A DNA stretch of 64,000 nucleotides from Capsicum annuum (GCF_002878395.1 NW_025892544.1:62001-126000), one strand, 5' to 3'. Shown: positions 49,107-59,966, numbered from the stretch's first letter. The notes: generated from the sequence alone by a model not told the origin. Numbers and translations are program-made.

Positions 49107-50171
49107 TTTCATGACCTGAGGTTATGCCCTAGTCACGACAATGGTGCTTACAGTCACAAGTGGCCACAAGGTAATCTATGAACTAGTACCTGCTGTAAGC
49201 ACTGAGTAAAATGATAAATAATGACATATTCAGAAACAATTGATGATTCTATAAGGTTTTAAATGATAAAAATACAATTGATAAGATTAATAAACTGACT
49301 AACTGTCTATCTGACTGCCTAAATATCTTAAAATCCTCTAATTGACTAACTATAGAGTTCATGAGAAAGACCTCTAACTAACTCCAACTAAATGGAAATA
49401 CTGAACTACTAAGATAAATTAAAATGAAACAATAATGTCCTCGAGAGATGAAGACTCACCATAACTGCTGATGGTGATAATCTAAACTTTCTAAGTACGA
49501 TTAGGAAACTGTGTGTCCAAACATATAATATAAGACATCATAACATACAAAAATGTATGCGGTCAGTACTTTGAATATACTAGAATATGACATAAGGTTA
49601 GGCTATAATGCAAGGGTTAACTTCGTATGAAATAATGACTGGCTGAATAGTATGAGATAACGGAGTATGCATGGGTGAAAACTGAAATATTGAGAATGCA
49701 AGACCAGGCATATAATGTTTCTAAAATAATTTGTAAACTGAATTACTGAAATCTGATAACTGAGTAACTAGAAGTTTGTATGCTATGGTCAAGTAAACCT
49801 ATATTGAATTCTATACTAAATATTTAACTGAGACTGTGGTAGGTATCATCTAACCGACATGCCTCAATCTGAGCTAATTAGGGTCCAACTTGTAACCTCA
49901 GTTGGAAAGATGTCAGTACTGTGATATAGGTACAAACACATAGCTTTGTGGATTCACTAAACTGGTGTCCCAAAGGACTAGGGTGTCCGTCCTAAACTAG
50001 CGAGTGGCGCCTAAGAGAATGTCAGTCCTAAACTGGTAGGTGATATATAAGAGAATATCAGTTCTAAACTAGCAGGTGACATCTTATAATCTTACAATGG
50101 CAACGTAGTTCTGGAACTTAGGGAATGCTTCTAAGGACCAGTCTTAGATGGATGGTGAGCCCCCATCCCTA
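49107..50171 (-). repeat. Right (5') LTR of element F, truncated
   Basis: Collinear with the left LTR from its start to GAGCCCCCATCCCTA, then broken. About 1.2 kb of the LTR is missing, including its own 5' end. The break and the loss of E's capsid region are best explained by one deletion running from within this LTR into E. Confidence 0.85.
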
Positions 50172-50470
50172 GGGTGGTCTTTCAACTTCTATCATACCTT
50201 CTAAGATTGAGTTAGTCCAAAGAGGGTTTTTTAGTTATGATGAGTTTGTCCATATGGACAAGGATTATCCTTCGCATGTTTTCACACCTACTTTAATATA
50301 TGTAGTGAGAGGTGGTTCACAGAGTGGTATAGGTTCTGCTAAAGGTGCTCAAGGTAGGTAAATATTCTCATGGTGATGGTCTTAGTTTACTCAGTCTAAG
50401 AGTAAATATGGTTAGTGCTATAAAATATCTGTAGACACAAGGTAGAGGACTCTAATATTGTTATTATAGG
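50172..50470 (+). pseudogene. gag C-terminus (nucleocapsid relic) of element E
   Basis: E resumes with a frame reading LVQRGFFSYDEFVHMDKDYPS, apparently derived from the zinc knuckle QRGCFVCGEFGHMKRDCP with its cysteines replaced by F or Y; the histidine remains. RGGSQSGIGSAKGAQGR follows, matching the Gly/Arg/Ser-rich linker before protease in this group. The assignment rests on word similarity and position. Confidence 0.6.
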
Positions 50471-50990
50471 TATTATCTCAATTTTCTATAGATTTTCTTC
50501 CATACTATTTGACCCAGAGTCAAACCTTTTCCTATGTGTCTACATATTTTATTTCTAGATTTAATATTGCATGTGATCTTCTTGCCATCTCTCTTCATGT
50601 TTTTTCCCCCGTCGAAGATTCTTTAGTTGTGGATCAAGTGTATCAATTCTTTGTTGTGACCTTCATAGGGCATGAGACTTGGGTAGATTTAATCATCCTA
50701 GATATAGTAGATTTTGATATCATCTTGAGTACAAATTGGTTATCCCTCCATCATAGTATTTTGGACCATCATGCCATGATTGCGATCTTAGCTACAACGG
50801 GTGTGACGAGGTTAGATTGGAAAGGTATTCTTTGGGTCCAAATGGTAGTATATATTTTCTATGTGATCCTCACATGATAGAGAAGGGGTGTTTGTCCTTT
50901 TATGCTCAAATTTATGATACTAGTGTTTTCTCACCACCTCCTTAAAATTCTATTCATCTTGTTTGTGATTTCATGGATGTTCTTCCTACG
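50471..50990 (+). pseudogene. Aspartic protease of element E
   Basis: The active-site start reads LFDPES and then frameshifts (family form LFDPGSTFSYVS), so the glycine is lost. The rest is open at 50509-50877: TFSYVSTYFISRFNIACDLL, SLVVDQVYQFFVVTFIGHET, LDIVDFDIILSTNWLS and ATTGVTRLDWKG. This is a full-length protease fold after the break. The wording is of the chromovirus group but distinct from B and G. Confidence 0.78.
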
Positions 50991-52320
50991 AATTTTTTGA
51001 TTATAACTTCGAATCATGATATTATTTTTCCTATTGATTTGGTGCTAGTAACGAAACCTATTTCTATTCCTCCCTATAGGATAGCCACGATTGAGTTAAA
51101 GAAGTTAAAAGTGTAGTTATAAAATTTATTGAGTAAGTAGTTTATCAGACCTAGTGTATCTCCGTTGGGGGTGCTTTGGTCTTGTTCATGAAGAAGAAGG
51201 ATGGTTATATACATATGTGTATTGATTAGAGATAGTTGAATAAAGTGATAGTTAAGAAAAAGTACCCTCTTCTTTACATTGATTCCTTTTTTACCAACTT
51301 CAGGGAGCTTTGGTGCTTTCTCAGTTTTATTTAAGATTTTAGGTATCACCAATAGAAGATTAGAGCTTCAAATGTTCAAAAGACAATTTTTCATATTCGA
51401 TACAGTCATTATAATTTCTTGGTCATGTCTTTTGGATTGACCAATGCCCAGTAGCATTCATTGAATTGATGAACCGAGCCTCCAAATTATGATATTATTT
51501 TTCTATTGATGTGGATACGGGCACCAAGCCTATTTTTATTCCTAGCTATACGATGGCCATGATTGAATTGAAAGAGTTGAAGGAGCAGTTGTAAGATTTT
51601 TTAAGTAAGTTGGTCATTAGACCTAGTGTTTTCCTTGGCGTGCTCCGATCTTGTTCATGAAGAATAAGTATGGTTCTATGCATATGTGTATTGATTATAG
51701 ATAGTTGAACAAAGTGGTGGTTAAGAAAAAGTATCCCCTTCCTTGCATTGATGATCTTTTTGACCAACTTTAGGGAGCTTTGGTGTTTTCCAAGATGATT
51801 TGAGATCTAGGTATCACCAATTGAAGATTAGAGCTTTTGATGTTCCAAAGACAACTTTTCAGACTCTATACAGTCATTATGATTTCTTGGTCATGTCTTT
51901 TGGATTGATTAATGCCTAGGGGATTTATGAGATTGATAAACTTGGTGTTTCGACTTTATCTCAACTCCTTTATGAATGTATTTATAGATGACATCTTGGT
52001 TAATTTAAGAGTGAGGCCAACCATGTGAAGCATTTGAGGATTGTATTTAGAAGTTATGTGATGAGAAGTTGTATGCTAAGTTTTTCAAGTGTGAGAGTTT
52101 TTTAAGATTCTATCTCTTTCTTGGGTTATGGGGTGACAAAGAATGGTATTATGGTTGATTCGATCAAGATAGCGGTGATTTATGATTGGTCTAGACTTAC
52201 TTCTCCTTCTGATATTTGGAGTTTTATTGGCTTGGTGGGTTATTATTGCCATTTTATAGAGGGTTTCTTATCCATTATGGATCATTTGACCAAGTTTACT
52301 CAGAAAATAATGGGTTTTGA
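50991..52320 (+). pseudogene. Reverse transcriptase of element E with internal tandem duplication
   Basis: The N-terminal RT region, from DLVLVTKPISIPPYR to the MSFGL region, occurs twice in tandem: about 51020-51488 and 51489-51957. The palm catalytic box FIDDILV follows once, at 51981-52001. The connection region is open at 52121-52324 with GYGVTKNGIMVDSIKI, SFIGLVGYYCHFIEGF and DHLTKFTQK. The two copies are about four-fifths identical by eye and both carry stops. Family RTs have only one such region, so this is a secondary duplication. Confidence 0.82.
51020..51957 (+). repeat. Tandem duplication of about 469 bp within E's RT
   Basis: CATGATATTATTTTTCCTAT at 51020 and TTATGATATTATTTTTCTAT at 51488 head the two units. 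Other paired marks are GACCTAGTG, TGTTCATGAAGAA, CATATGTGTATTGATTA, GTTAAGAAAAAGTA and CATGTCTTTTGGATTGA. The junction joins ACCGAGCCTCCAA to ATTATG. Divergence between units shows that it is not recent. Confidence 0.85.
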
Positions 52321-52329
52321 ATGACCAGA

Positions 52330-52590
52330 TATGTGTGATAAAAACTTCCAAAAGGTCAAAGACCTATCAACTTCATCTCCAATATTGAGTTTGTCAGGGA
52401 GGGCATGGATTTTACTGTGTTTTATGATGTTTTCAGTGTTGGTTTGGGTATGGTGTTTATGCATAAAGGGAAAGTGATTGCTTTTGCCTCCTGTCTATTC
52501 AAACCTCATGAGGGAAATTACTTTACGCATAATTTAAAGTTGGCAGTTGTAGAGTTTGTGTTAAGATTGTGGCATCATAGCTTGTATGGA
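52330..52590 (+). pseudogene. RNase H of element E, first part
   Basis: An open stretch at 52405-52590 reads MDFTVFYDVFSVGLGMVFM, KVIAFASCLFKPHEGNY and ELAVVEF-like LAVVEFVLRLWHHSLYG. The first catalytic Asp (FYD) is kept. Element G interrupts it right after LYG; the continuation VTYLIFSDHHSL is at 62260. Confidence 0.82.
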
Positions 52591-52622
52591 TATAATACCC
52601 CCGTAAGGTCTTAGGCTTAATT

Positions 52623-52728
52623 CAGCTCTTAGTTGCATATTTAAGGGGTCCAAGGTTTGAAAATTTCACTAAGTCCAGCTCTTAGTTGCATGTTTAAGGG
52701 GTCCAAGGTTTGAAAATTTCACTAAGTG
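52623..52728. repeat. 53-bp tandem duplication private to G's 5' LTR
   Basis: Two copies starting CAGCTCTTAGTTGCAT stand at 52623 and 52676 with one or two differences. The 3' LTR has a single copy near 60015. The duplication is therefore later than insertion or specific to one LTR. Confidence 0.9.
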
Positions 52729-52910
52729 TTGAGGACTTAGTCATTTTCAAGACCCCTAAACTTTGATGATTTTTACTTTAGTCTTCCCGACCTTGAGATG
52801 TTGATTTTTGAGTTCAAACATGTTTGGGGTTATTTTATGCGTGTCTCCAAGAAGTTTTGGAATTTTCAGACGGGCGTAAGGGTATGTTTGGAAAATAAAA
52901 CCAGTAGAAC

Positions 52911-53042
52911 CACCGGGATAAGCCCATGACGTGGGGTCTAGTTCGCCGGGATAGAGCCCGCGTCGTCTGGTCTTGTTTGCAGGACTGGATCCCGCGGCAC
53001 AGCACTTACCCCACCGGTCTGGAGCCCATAGCGCGCCAATGG
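52911..53042. repeat. CpG-rich 33-bp tandem units in G's 5' LTR
   Basis: Four units start at 52911, 52944, 52977 and 53010. Each carries a GGGATA.AGCCC or GGACTGGATCCC core followed by GG.TCTAGT or a variant. The 3' LTR has the same four at 60252, 60285, 60318 and 60351. Because 33 is a multiple of three, the array creates spurious open frames with an 11-residue repeat on the minus strand. Confidence 0.88.
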
Positions 53043-54930
53043 CCATTCATCCAGCCCCTTGTCGTTTAAGCTAAAGGACATTTGGGTTATTTTCCCTTAT
53101 CCTATTTTGTCCATAACATGAATTGGGGCTCCCAAAAATGGCTCTTTGACTAAAATTTCTCCAAAGAAAATCCTCATTCTTCCCCAACAATTAATTTAGT
53201 CATTATTCCCAAGAAATCAAGAGTTCAAGCTTTTTATCCAAGGAATCACTAAGAATTCAGTTGTTAAGGTATGTGGGATGTTAATCCATAGGTCTCTTTT
53301 ATCCATGGAGCCCAAAAACCTTCTTTTGGTTTAATTTATTAGTTTATACATGTTTAAGATGAAATAAATCCATTAATCTCTTGTTAATTCAATGTCAAGC
53401 TCTGGTTACAAATGTTTGCAAGTGGAACAAGTCATATCATGGTTTAAGTGTTGCGATTCCCATGTCATGTTCAATTAATTTCAGAATAAATCCCTAAATT
53501 ATGAACTTAGCCATGTAATCATATTGTTTCCTCATGTTTAAGACATTCCCATGTTCAAGCTTATGATTCTCACCTGTTTGATGAAATGCCTATACTTTGA
53601 GTCTTTGAGTCATGATTTCATACTACAGTTTTAAGTCTTAGTATTGTATTTCATGATTATCAAGTGCTGGCAAGTTATGAACACCTGATACCTATGTGTT
53701 TTACATGATTTTAGATCTTTCAAGCAATAATTAAGTGAAACCATAAGTCTTATTATTTACTTAGATATTTATGATCATGATGAGCACTATCAGCTATGTA
53801 AAAATGTTCAATTGAGTTTAGTTTAGTTTAGTACTAGTGTTAGTTCAGTTGGGAGTAGGATTTAACACCGTGCAAACCCAGGGATGGGGGCTCACCTGCC
53901 AGTAGAGGGTGTGACCTTTAGTAGCAGTACCTGAGTCTTATAACAACATAGCTAGCGTAGGTTTGAGATGTCTTCCTGCAAGTTGAGAGTTGACACATAT
54001 CTCATGAGAGCACCTGCCAGTAGAGGGTGACCCCTTAGTCCTTCGGGACACTAGTTAGTTGATCAACACAGCCAGAATTTGTACCTGTGGCAGGTACTGA
54101 TACCCTCTGGGTTATAGGTTGGATACCCCGATTAGCTCAGAGTGGGCCATATCTGTTACATGATACATCCCACAGTATCAGTATAGTAACCAGTGTATTT
54201 AGTTCAGGTTTGCTTGACCAAGTGTATATATTTTTAGTTATTCAGTTATACAGATTTTCGTCTTTTAGAATATAGATTATCTCAGAAGCATGTTTATGCT
54301 TTGTCTTGCATTCTCAGTCATTACATGTTCATGCATTTAAGCTCAAATAACTTATGTATTTCACCCACTCCTCATCTCATAGACCAGTTCATCTGAAGTA
54401 CTGATTGCATACTTTTCTTTGCACTATGTTGTCTTATAACATAGGTTTGGACTCACAGTTTCTCAAATGCTCTTAGATATGTCAGCCTTCCTCAGCAACA
54501 ATAGTGGTGAGTCCTCATCATCGAGGACATTAATTGTTTATTTCAGTTACTTAAGTGATTTATCATGTTTAGTCAGTTGGAGTTAGCTGAGGGTCTATCC
54601 TATCAACTTCTCATGATGTTTAAAGGTTTTAAGACAATCAGTTAAATAGTCAGCCAGTCATTTAGTGTTACCAGTTATTTTAGTGTTATTAGTTATTTTT
54701 TCCAGATAAATAATTGATTTCTAGCATTCTTTCAGACACCTTTGACATATTTTGAAAACATATTTTAGTATCCATTTTTACAGTATCTTATCAGCTTACC
54801 ATTCGCACATGTGTTGTATTACTATTTTGTTTAGTGCTCATAACAAGTACCAGCTCATCAGTTAGCTTGTGGTCCCTTTTACCCATAAGCACCATTGTCA
54901 TGACTATGGGGTAGCCTTGGATTGTGACAA

Positions 54931-54945
54931 ACTTGATATCGGATC
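54931..54945 (+). other. Primer-binding site of element G, decayed
   Basis: ACTTGATATCGGATCC follows the LTR end, against the usual ACTTGGTATCAGAGCC. The two or three changes are transitions or single substitutions. The leader to 55151 contains the GAGTAGAGTCTTATGCATGG stretch also present in B's leader, and nothing else notable. Confidence 0.75.
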
Positions 54946-55151
54946 CTAAGGTTTTAAAGTGTCCTATGGAGTCTTAAAGTCGCATTGAGTAGAGTCTTAT
55001 GCATGGGTGTGAAGCGCAACACACTTATGGACAAGAGGCTATGAAATATTTTTAAGAAAGCTTCCCTTATTTTAGTGTTCATGTCATGCGAAAGAGCATA
55101 AGCTGAATGCAATTCCTCTTTATAATTCATCCTTCATTCCATTTATAGACA

Positions 55152-56290
55152 ATGCCTCCCAAAAGAAATAACAAAAAAAGGAATAGGGATCAGCCTTTAC
55201 CTCCACCTCTTTAGAAAGATCCCCTGAATGAATATGTCTCCCACACCGAATTCTAGATGGCTTTAACTACCTTGTACCACTCCATAGCTTCCCAAAATAA
55301 CTGACAGGTTATTGCTCCGGCCAATCCAGTGGAAAATACAACTGCAGTTAGGATTTGAGATTTCACTCGGATGAATCCCCCTTTGTTTTTGGGATCCAAG
55401 TCTGAGGAGGATCCGTAGGAATTTCTATATATAGTGCACAAAGTAACAAATATCATGGGTGTCGCTTTGAGTGAGAGTGCATAGTTGGATTTATATCAGT
55501 TATAGCTTGTATGTCACACCTGGTTTAAGTAGTAAAAGGAAGACCATGGTGTTGATGCAGGGCCGATAGAGTGGGAGGAGTTTTCCACCACTTTCATAGA
55601 CAGGTTCTTTCCCTTAGAGTTGAGAAAAGCTAAGTTTCAGGAGTTTATTAATTTTAAGTAGGGTAATATGAGCGTAAAAGGAGTACTCTTTTAAGTTCAC
55701 TTAGTTAGCGAGGTATGCTCTTTCTATGGTGGCGGATAATTGGTCTAGAATGAGCAAGTTTGTGTCAGGTGTATCTAATAGTGGGGTTAAGGAGTGTAGG
55801 ACTTCTATATTGATTAAGGAGATGAGTCTATCTAGGCTTATGGTTCATGCTCAGTAGATTGAAGAGAAAAAGCATAAGGAGAGAAAGAGTGAGAATAAGA
55901 GGGCCAGAACAGGTAGTTTTAACTTTTCTCAGCTAACATCAGAAGGTGGTAACCATTCTTAGTTTCGTCAGAAGTTTTCATCCTCGGTTTGATCTTTAGC
56001 TAGTGCGCCAGTGCCTAAGTTCAGGCAAGATAGTCAGGATAGGGTGTAAGTTCTAAGTCCTAGGGTAGTGTGAATACTGGTTGTAATAATCCACTCTGTA
56101 GGAAATATAGTGGGAATCATCAAGGTTGAGTATAGGGCTTGTAGTAATGTGTATTTTGGTTGTGGCAAGCCAGGCCACAGGGTCAAGTATTTCCTGAGGG
56201 TTGGTCAGTAGGGTCAATCCAATCGTTCTTCAGCTTCATCAAGTTAACCGACTCAGTAGGGTGCTACTTCCAGTGCCGCTAGTGGCCAAT
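55152..56290 (+). pseudogene. gag of element G
   Basis: The ATG at 55152 opens MPPKRNNKKRNRDQPLPPPL, the basic N-terminus of Tekay gag. In changing frames follow SIASQNN, IAPANPVENTTAVRI, DFTRMNPPLFLGSKSEEDP, VCHTWFK and TTFIDRFFPLELRKAKFQEF (capsid domain). A nucleocapsid region near 56150-56200 contains the zinc knuckle FGCGKPGHRVKYF, in which the first Cys has become Phe and the last Tyr. About eight stops interrupt it. This is the most complete gag in the window. Confidence 0.82.
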
Positions 56291-56770
56291 ATCTGAATAA
56301 GTTGTGTGCACTCTAGACTTGGCATGATTAGGAAAGTTCTCCTGGTGTGGTTATGGGTACATTATAGGTTTTCTATCTTTATGTTTATGCATAGTTAGAT
56401 CCTGAAGCTTTACTTTCTTTTATGACTCCTTATATAGCTGTAGACTTTTGTGTTAGTCCTAAAACATTAGCAAATCCTTTCTCAGTGTCTATCCTAGTGA
56501 GTAGATCTATTATAGTTAGATGGGTATATATAAATTTCCCAGTCATAGTATCACAGAAAATCACCTCAGTTGATCTTGTGTTGTTAGAGATGACTAATTT
56601 TGATGTCATTCTCAGCATAGATTGGCTCCACTTATGGTATGTATCAGTTGATTGCAGAAATAGAGTGGTTCAGTTTTACTTTCCTAAGAACCAGTCATTG
56701 AATTGAGGGGTAGTACTTCAGTGCTTAGGGGTCAGATTGTTTCTTATCTTAAAGTAGAAAGATGATATCT
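56291..56770 (+). pseudogene. Aspartic protease of element G
   Basis: The active site reads LDPEALLSFMTPY near 56398-56430 (the family's DPGA or DSGA, with Gly changed to Glu). An open stretch at 56422-56706 contains the rest: ANPFSVSILVSRSI, WVYINFPVIVSQKI, LVLLEMTNFDVILSIDWLH and DCRNRVVQFYFP. It is nearly the same as F's protease, in line with one family. Confidence 0.82.
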
Positions 56771-57700
56771 AGAAGGTGTATTTACCATCTTGTTCGAGTC
56801 AACGACTCTAGTTCTATGACTCCAACTCTCGAGTCAGTTTTAGTAGTAAGGGAATTTCTAGATGTTTTCCTTGAAGATCTTTTTGGAGTTCCTCCCGGAA
56901 GGGAAATTAACTTTGAAATAGATCTCTTTGTAGATACCCAGCCTATCTATATTTCACCTTATTAAATGGCTTCAGTCAAGATTAATGAGTTGAAATAAAA
57001 GTTAAAAGGTCTTCTTGATAAGGGTTTCATTAGGCCCAGTGTTTCCCCATAGGGTGATCTAGTCTTGTTCGTGCGTAAGAAAGACGGTTCTCTCAGAATG
57101 TGAATTGACTACCGTCAGTTCAACAAAGTAACAATAAAGAACAAGTATCCACTCCCCAGAATTGATGACTTTTTCAATCAACTTTAGGGTTCCAATTATT
57201 TCTTAGATACACCTCAAATTCAGATATCATCATCTTAGAGTCAGAGAATGTGACATTTTGAAAAAAAAATTCAAAACTCGGTATGGTCACTTTGAATTCC
57301 TAGTTATGTCTTTTAGACTAATGAATTCCCCTGCAGCTTTCATGGACTTGATGAACAGGGTGTTCAAACATTACTTGGACATGTTTGTCATAGTCTTCAT
57401 TGATGATATCCTTGTCTATTCCTGCAGTGAGATTAATCATGCAGACCAACTAAGAATTGTATTGAAGACCCTTAGAGCTCATCAGTCGTCGCGAAGTTTA
57501 GTAAGTTTAAATTTTGCCTGATATTAGTAGCTTTTATTGGACATATTATTTTCGATGATGGCATTAGAGTTGAACGTCAAAAGACCGAAGCAATAAGAAA
57601 CTAGCCTAAACCCATCTCTCCATCAGACATCAGAAGTTTCTTGGGTTTGATTGGATATTACAAATGGTTTGTTAAAGGTTTTTCTTCTAATACATCCCCC
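56771..57700 (+). pseudogene. Reverse transcriptase of element G
   Basis: The start region is open at 56762-56965 with VVREFLDVFLEDLFGVPPGR and IDLFVDTQPIYISPY. The finger region follows with stops (GFIRPSVSP, VRKKDGSLRM). An open stretch at 57258-57521 contains [20 protein letters not shown] and the catalytic FIDDILVYS at 57396-57422. The connection region near 57600-57700 reads SDIRSFLGLIGYYKWFVKGF. The catalytic box is intact, but several stops precede it. Confidence 0.85.
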
Positions 57701-57739
57701 GTGTCTCGATTGACTCAAAATAAAGTCAAATTTAAGGGG

Positions 57740-58200
57740 TTAATTTCTTGCAAGAAGAATTTTCAGGATTTAAAGGCTCGACTCACTTCTGCTCATTCTT
57801 GACTTTGCCAGATGGTTTAGATAGGTTTGTAGTTAACTGTAATGCTTCCAAAGTTGGTCTTGGTTATGTTTTGATACCGAGAGGTAAGGTCATAGCCTAT
57901 GTCTCTAGACAGCTTAAAGCCCATAGACATAAGTATCCTACCCATGATCTTGAGATGGCAACTGTTGTTTTTGCCTTTAAACTTATGAGACATTATCTTT
58001 ATGGGGTTCATGTTGATGTGTTCACTGATCATAAGAGAGTTTACAATACATGTTCACAAAGAAAGATCTGAATCTTCATCAGAGAAGGTGTTTTGAGTTG
58101 TTAAAAAATTATGATATGAGTGTGTTGTATCATCTGGGAAAGGCCAATGTAGTGGAAGATGCCCTTAGTAGATTGTCTATGGGTAGTGTTGCTCATGTTG
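57740..58200 (+). pseudogene. RNase H of element G
   Basis: An open stretch at 57748-58071 reads [56 protein letters not shown] and DVFTDHKRV. The first catalytic Asp has become Asn (CNAS for CDAS). After a frameshift, [20 protein letters not shown] and GKANVVEDALSR finish the domain (58055-58180). Confidence 0.85.
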
Positions 58201-59230
58201 TGGGAGATAATAAGAAGTTAGTCAATGAGGTTCATCAGCTTGCTATATTAGGTGTTCGGTCAGTTGATTTAGCTGAAGGTAGTATATGTGTTCAAAATAG
58301 TTTGGAATCTTCATTGGTGGCTGAAGAAAAAGAAAAGAAGAACAGAGATCCTAGTTTGGTTAAGTTGAAGGAGGCCATTAGAGATCAGGAGGTAGAGATT
58401 TTCTCTCAAGGTGGAGATGGTGTTCTTCATTGTTAGGGTAGGTTATGTGTTTTATATGGTGATGGCTTGAGACATTGAATACTTGTATAAGCACATGGTA
58501 CACAATACCCCTATCCACCAAGGAGCCACTAAGATATACCGTAATTTGCGAGTAATATATTGGTGAAGTGGTATGAAGAAGGATATTACAGGGTTTGTGG
58601 CTAAGTGTCCAGATTGTCAGCAGGTCCAAGTTGACCACCAAAGTCCTAGTAGTACATCACAGGAGTTTAGCATCCTCACTTCAAAGTGGGAATTGGTAAA
58701 CATAGATTTTGTGATGGGGTTGCCTCGTACGTGTTGTCAGCATGATTTGATATGGGTCATTATCAATAGAATGACCAAATTAATTTATTTCTTTCCAGTT
58801 CATACTTTACACTCAGCTAAGGATTATGCCAGCTTTATAGTTGGGAGTTGGTAAAGTTGTATGGGATTCTGTTTTCTATCATATCAGACAGAGGTACTCA
58901 ATTTACCTCTTACTTTTGGAAGGCTTTTTTGAAGGGTCTTGGTATCCAAGTTTATCTTAGTACAACTTTCCATTCTCAAAAAGATGGTTAGGCAGAGAGG
59001 ACCATTCAAAAATTAGAGGACATGTTGAGGGCATGTGTTACTGACTTTAAAGGTAGTTGGTATGACCACTTACCTTTGATTGAGTTTTCTTATAAAAATA
59101 GTTAACTCCGGTATTCAGATGGATCTGTTTGAGGCTCTCTATGTAATGAGATGTAGATCTCCTATTGGTTGTTTTGAGGTAGGTGAAGTTGCTTAAATAG
59201 GGCCAACTTTAGTGTTTGATGCAATGAAGA
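58200..59230 (+). pseudogene. Integrase core of element G
   Basis: The spacer VRSVDLAEGSICVQNSLESS and the REAIRDQEVEIFSQGGDGVL-like stretch lead in. The zinc-binding domain near 58490-58620 has HQGATKIYRNLRVIYW then KKDITGFVAKCPDCQQV with an intact CPDC pair. The core (58573-58854, then frameshifted) keeps the first Asp (VNIDFVMGLPR), the second (ISDRGTQFTSYFW near 58880) and [15 protein letters not shown] with the region of the third acidic residue. [11 protein letters not shown] follows near 59070. A stop before AERT and frameshifts break the frame. Confidence 0.85.
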
Positions 59231-59750
59231 AAGTTTAGTTGGTTAGAGAGAGGCTGAAGACAACCCTAAGCCGCCAGAAATCTTATGCAAATGTTGAAAG
59301 AAGAGATCTTGAGTTTGAGGCTAGTGATTTGGTTTATTTGAAGATTTATCCTATGAAGAGAGTGAAGAGATTTGGAAAGAAAGGGAAACTCCGTCCCCAC
59401 AATATTGACCCATATAGAATCTTGAGTTGTTTTGGGAAAGTAGCTTACGAGCTAGAGTTGCCTATAAATTTCACATCAGTACATTTGGTATTTCATGTTT
59501 CCGTGTAAAATAAATATATTGGTGATCCAACTTAGTTGTTCCTTTAGAAGATATGGACGTTAAGGATAGCCTTTCCTATGAAGAAGTCCCAATTGGTATT
59601 ATTGATCGTCAGATTCGTAGGCTAAGAAATAAAGAGGTTCCCTTGGTTAAGGTTCATTGACGGAATCAGTATGCTAAGGAAGCTACTTGGGAAGCAGAAG
59701 CAGATATCCGAACTAAGTACCCTCATTTTTCTTCGCAAACCCCGATTTAG
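59231..59750 (+). pseudogene. Integrase C-terminus and chromodomain of element G
   Basis: An open stretch at 59239-59508 reads VRERLKTTLSRQKSYANVE, DLVYLKIYPMKRVKRFGK and VHLVFHVSV. After a stop, EEVPIGIIDRQIRRLRNKE, PLVKVH, RNQYAKEATWEAEADIRTKY and PHF run to a TAG at 59748-59750. RNQ..EATWE is the mark of the chromodomain in Tekay-type elements, which binds modified histone H3 or directs insertion to heterochromatin. The domain itself has only one internal stop. Confidence 0.86.
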
Positions 59751-59966
59751 CTTAAGGTAATGATCTTTCTTAGATTGACTCTTTTTCGTTCTCAACTTTA
59801 GATATGTAACCAATCTCATGACATTGCATACATTCATGAAATCAATTTAGTTCATGTATCATGTTTTAGGCTCAGTTATGTAATCATGTTCAAGTCATGC
59901 ATGTTTAGTATATGATCTCAGTTTCCTCAGTAGTATCAGTCTAATCAGTCTCATTCGAGGATGAAT
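59751..59966 (+). other. 3' untranslated spacer of element G
   Basis: About 215 bp between the chromodomain stop and the polypurine tract, non-coding. It contains the CATTCGAGGATGAATGTTCC stretch just before the tract. The same spacer, on the minus strand, occurs next to the LTR in D and F, which ties those elements to this lineage. Confidence 0.7.

Larger units (their letters stand above)
43036..50171 (-). mobile_element. Element F: gag-protease element of G's LTR family, right LTR truncated
   Basis: Minus-strand insertion in E's gag. The left LTR (43036-45295) is complete. The right LTR starts at 49107 but stops at 50171, about 1.07 kb in, where element E sequence resumes with GTGGTCTTTCAAC. 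No target duplication can therefore be tested. The LTR is the same family as G's; its left end on the plus strand mirrors G's LTR end. The interior keeps a shortened gag and a nearly open protease, followed by the non-coding module shared with C and D. Confidence 0.85.
52591..54929 (+). repeat. 5' LTR of element G
   Basis: Starts TATAATACCCC (the terminal TG has mutated to TA) and ends TTGTGACA. It pairs with 59986-62259. It carries a private 53-bp tandem duplication (52623-52728) and four CpG-rich 33-bp units (52911-53042). The region 53820-54180 resembles the F LTR repeats around ACCTGCCAGTAGAGGGTG. Confidence 0.92.

Noticed and set aside
52756..53046. Open frame of 96 codons on the minus strand
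   Set aside because: It runs through the 33-bp LTR repeat, whose length is a multiple of three, so the repeat itself keeps the frame open. The matching region of the 3' LTR does not keep the frame, and no protein family is recognised.
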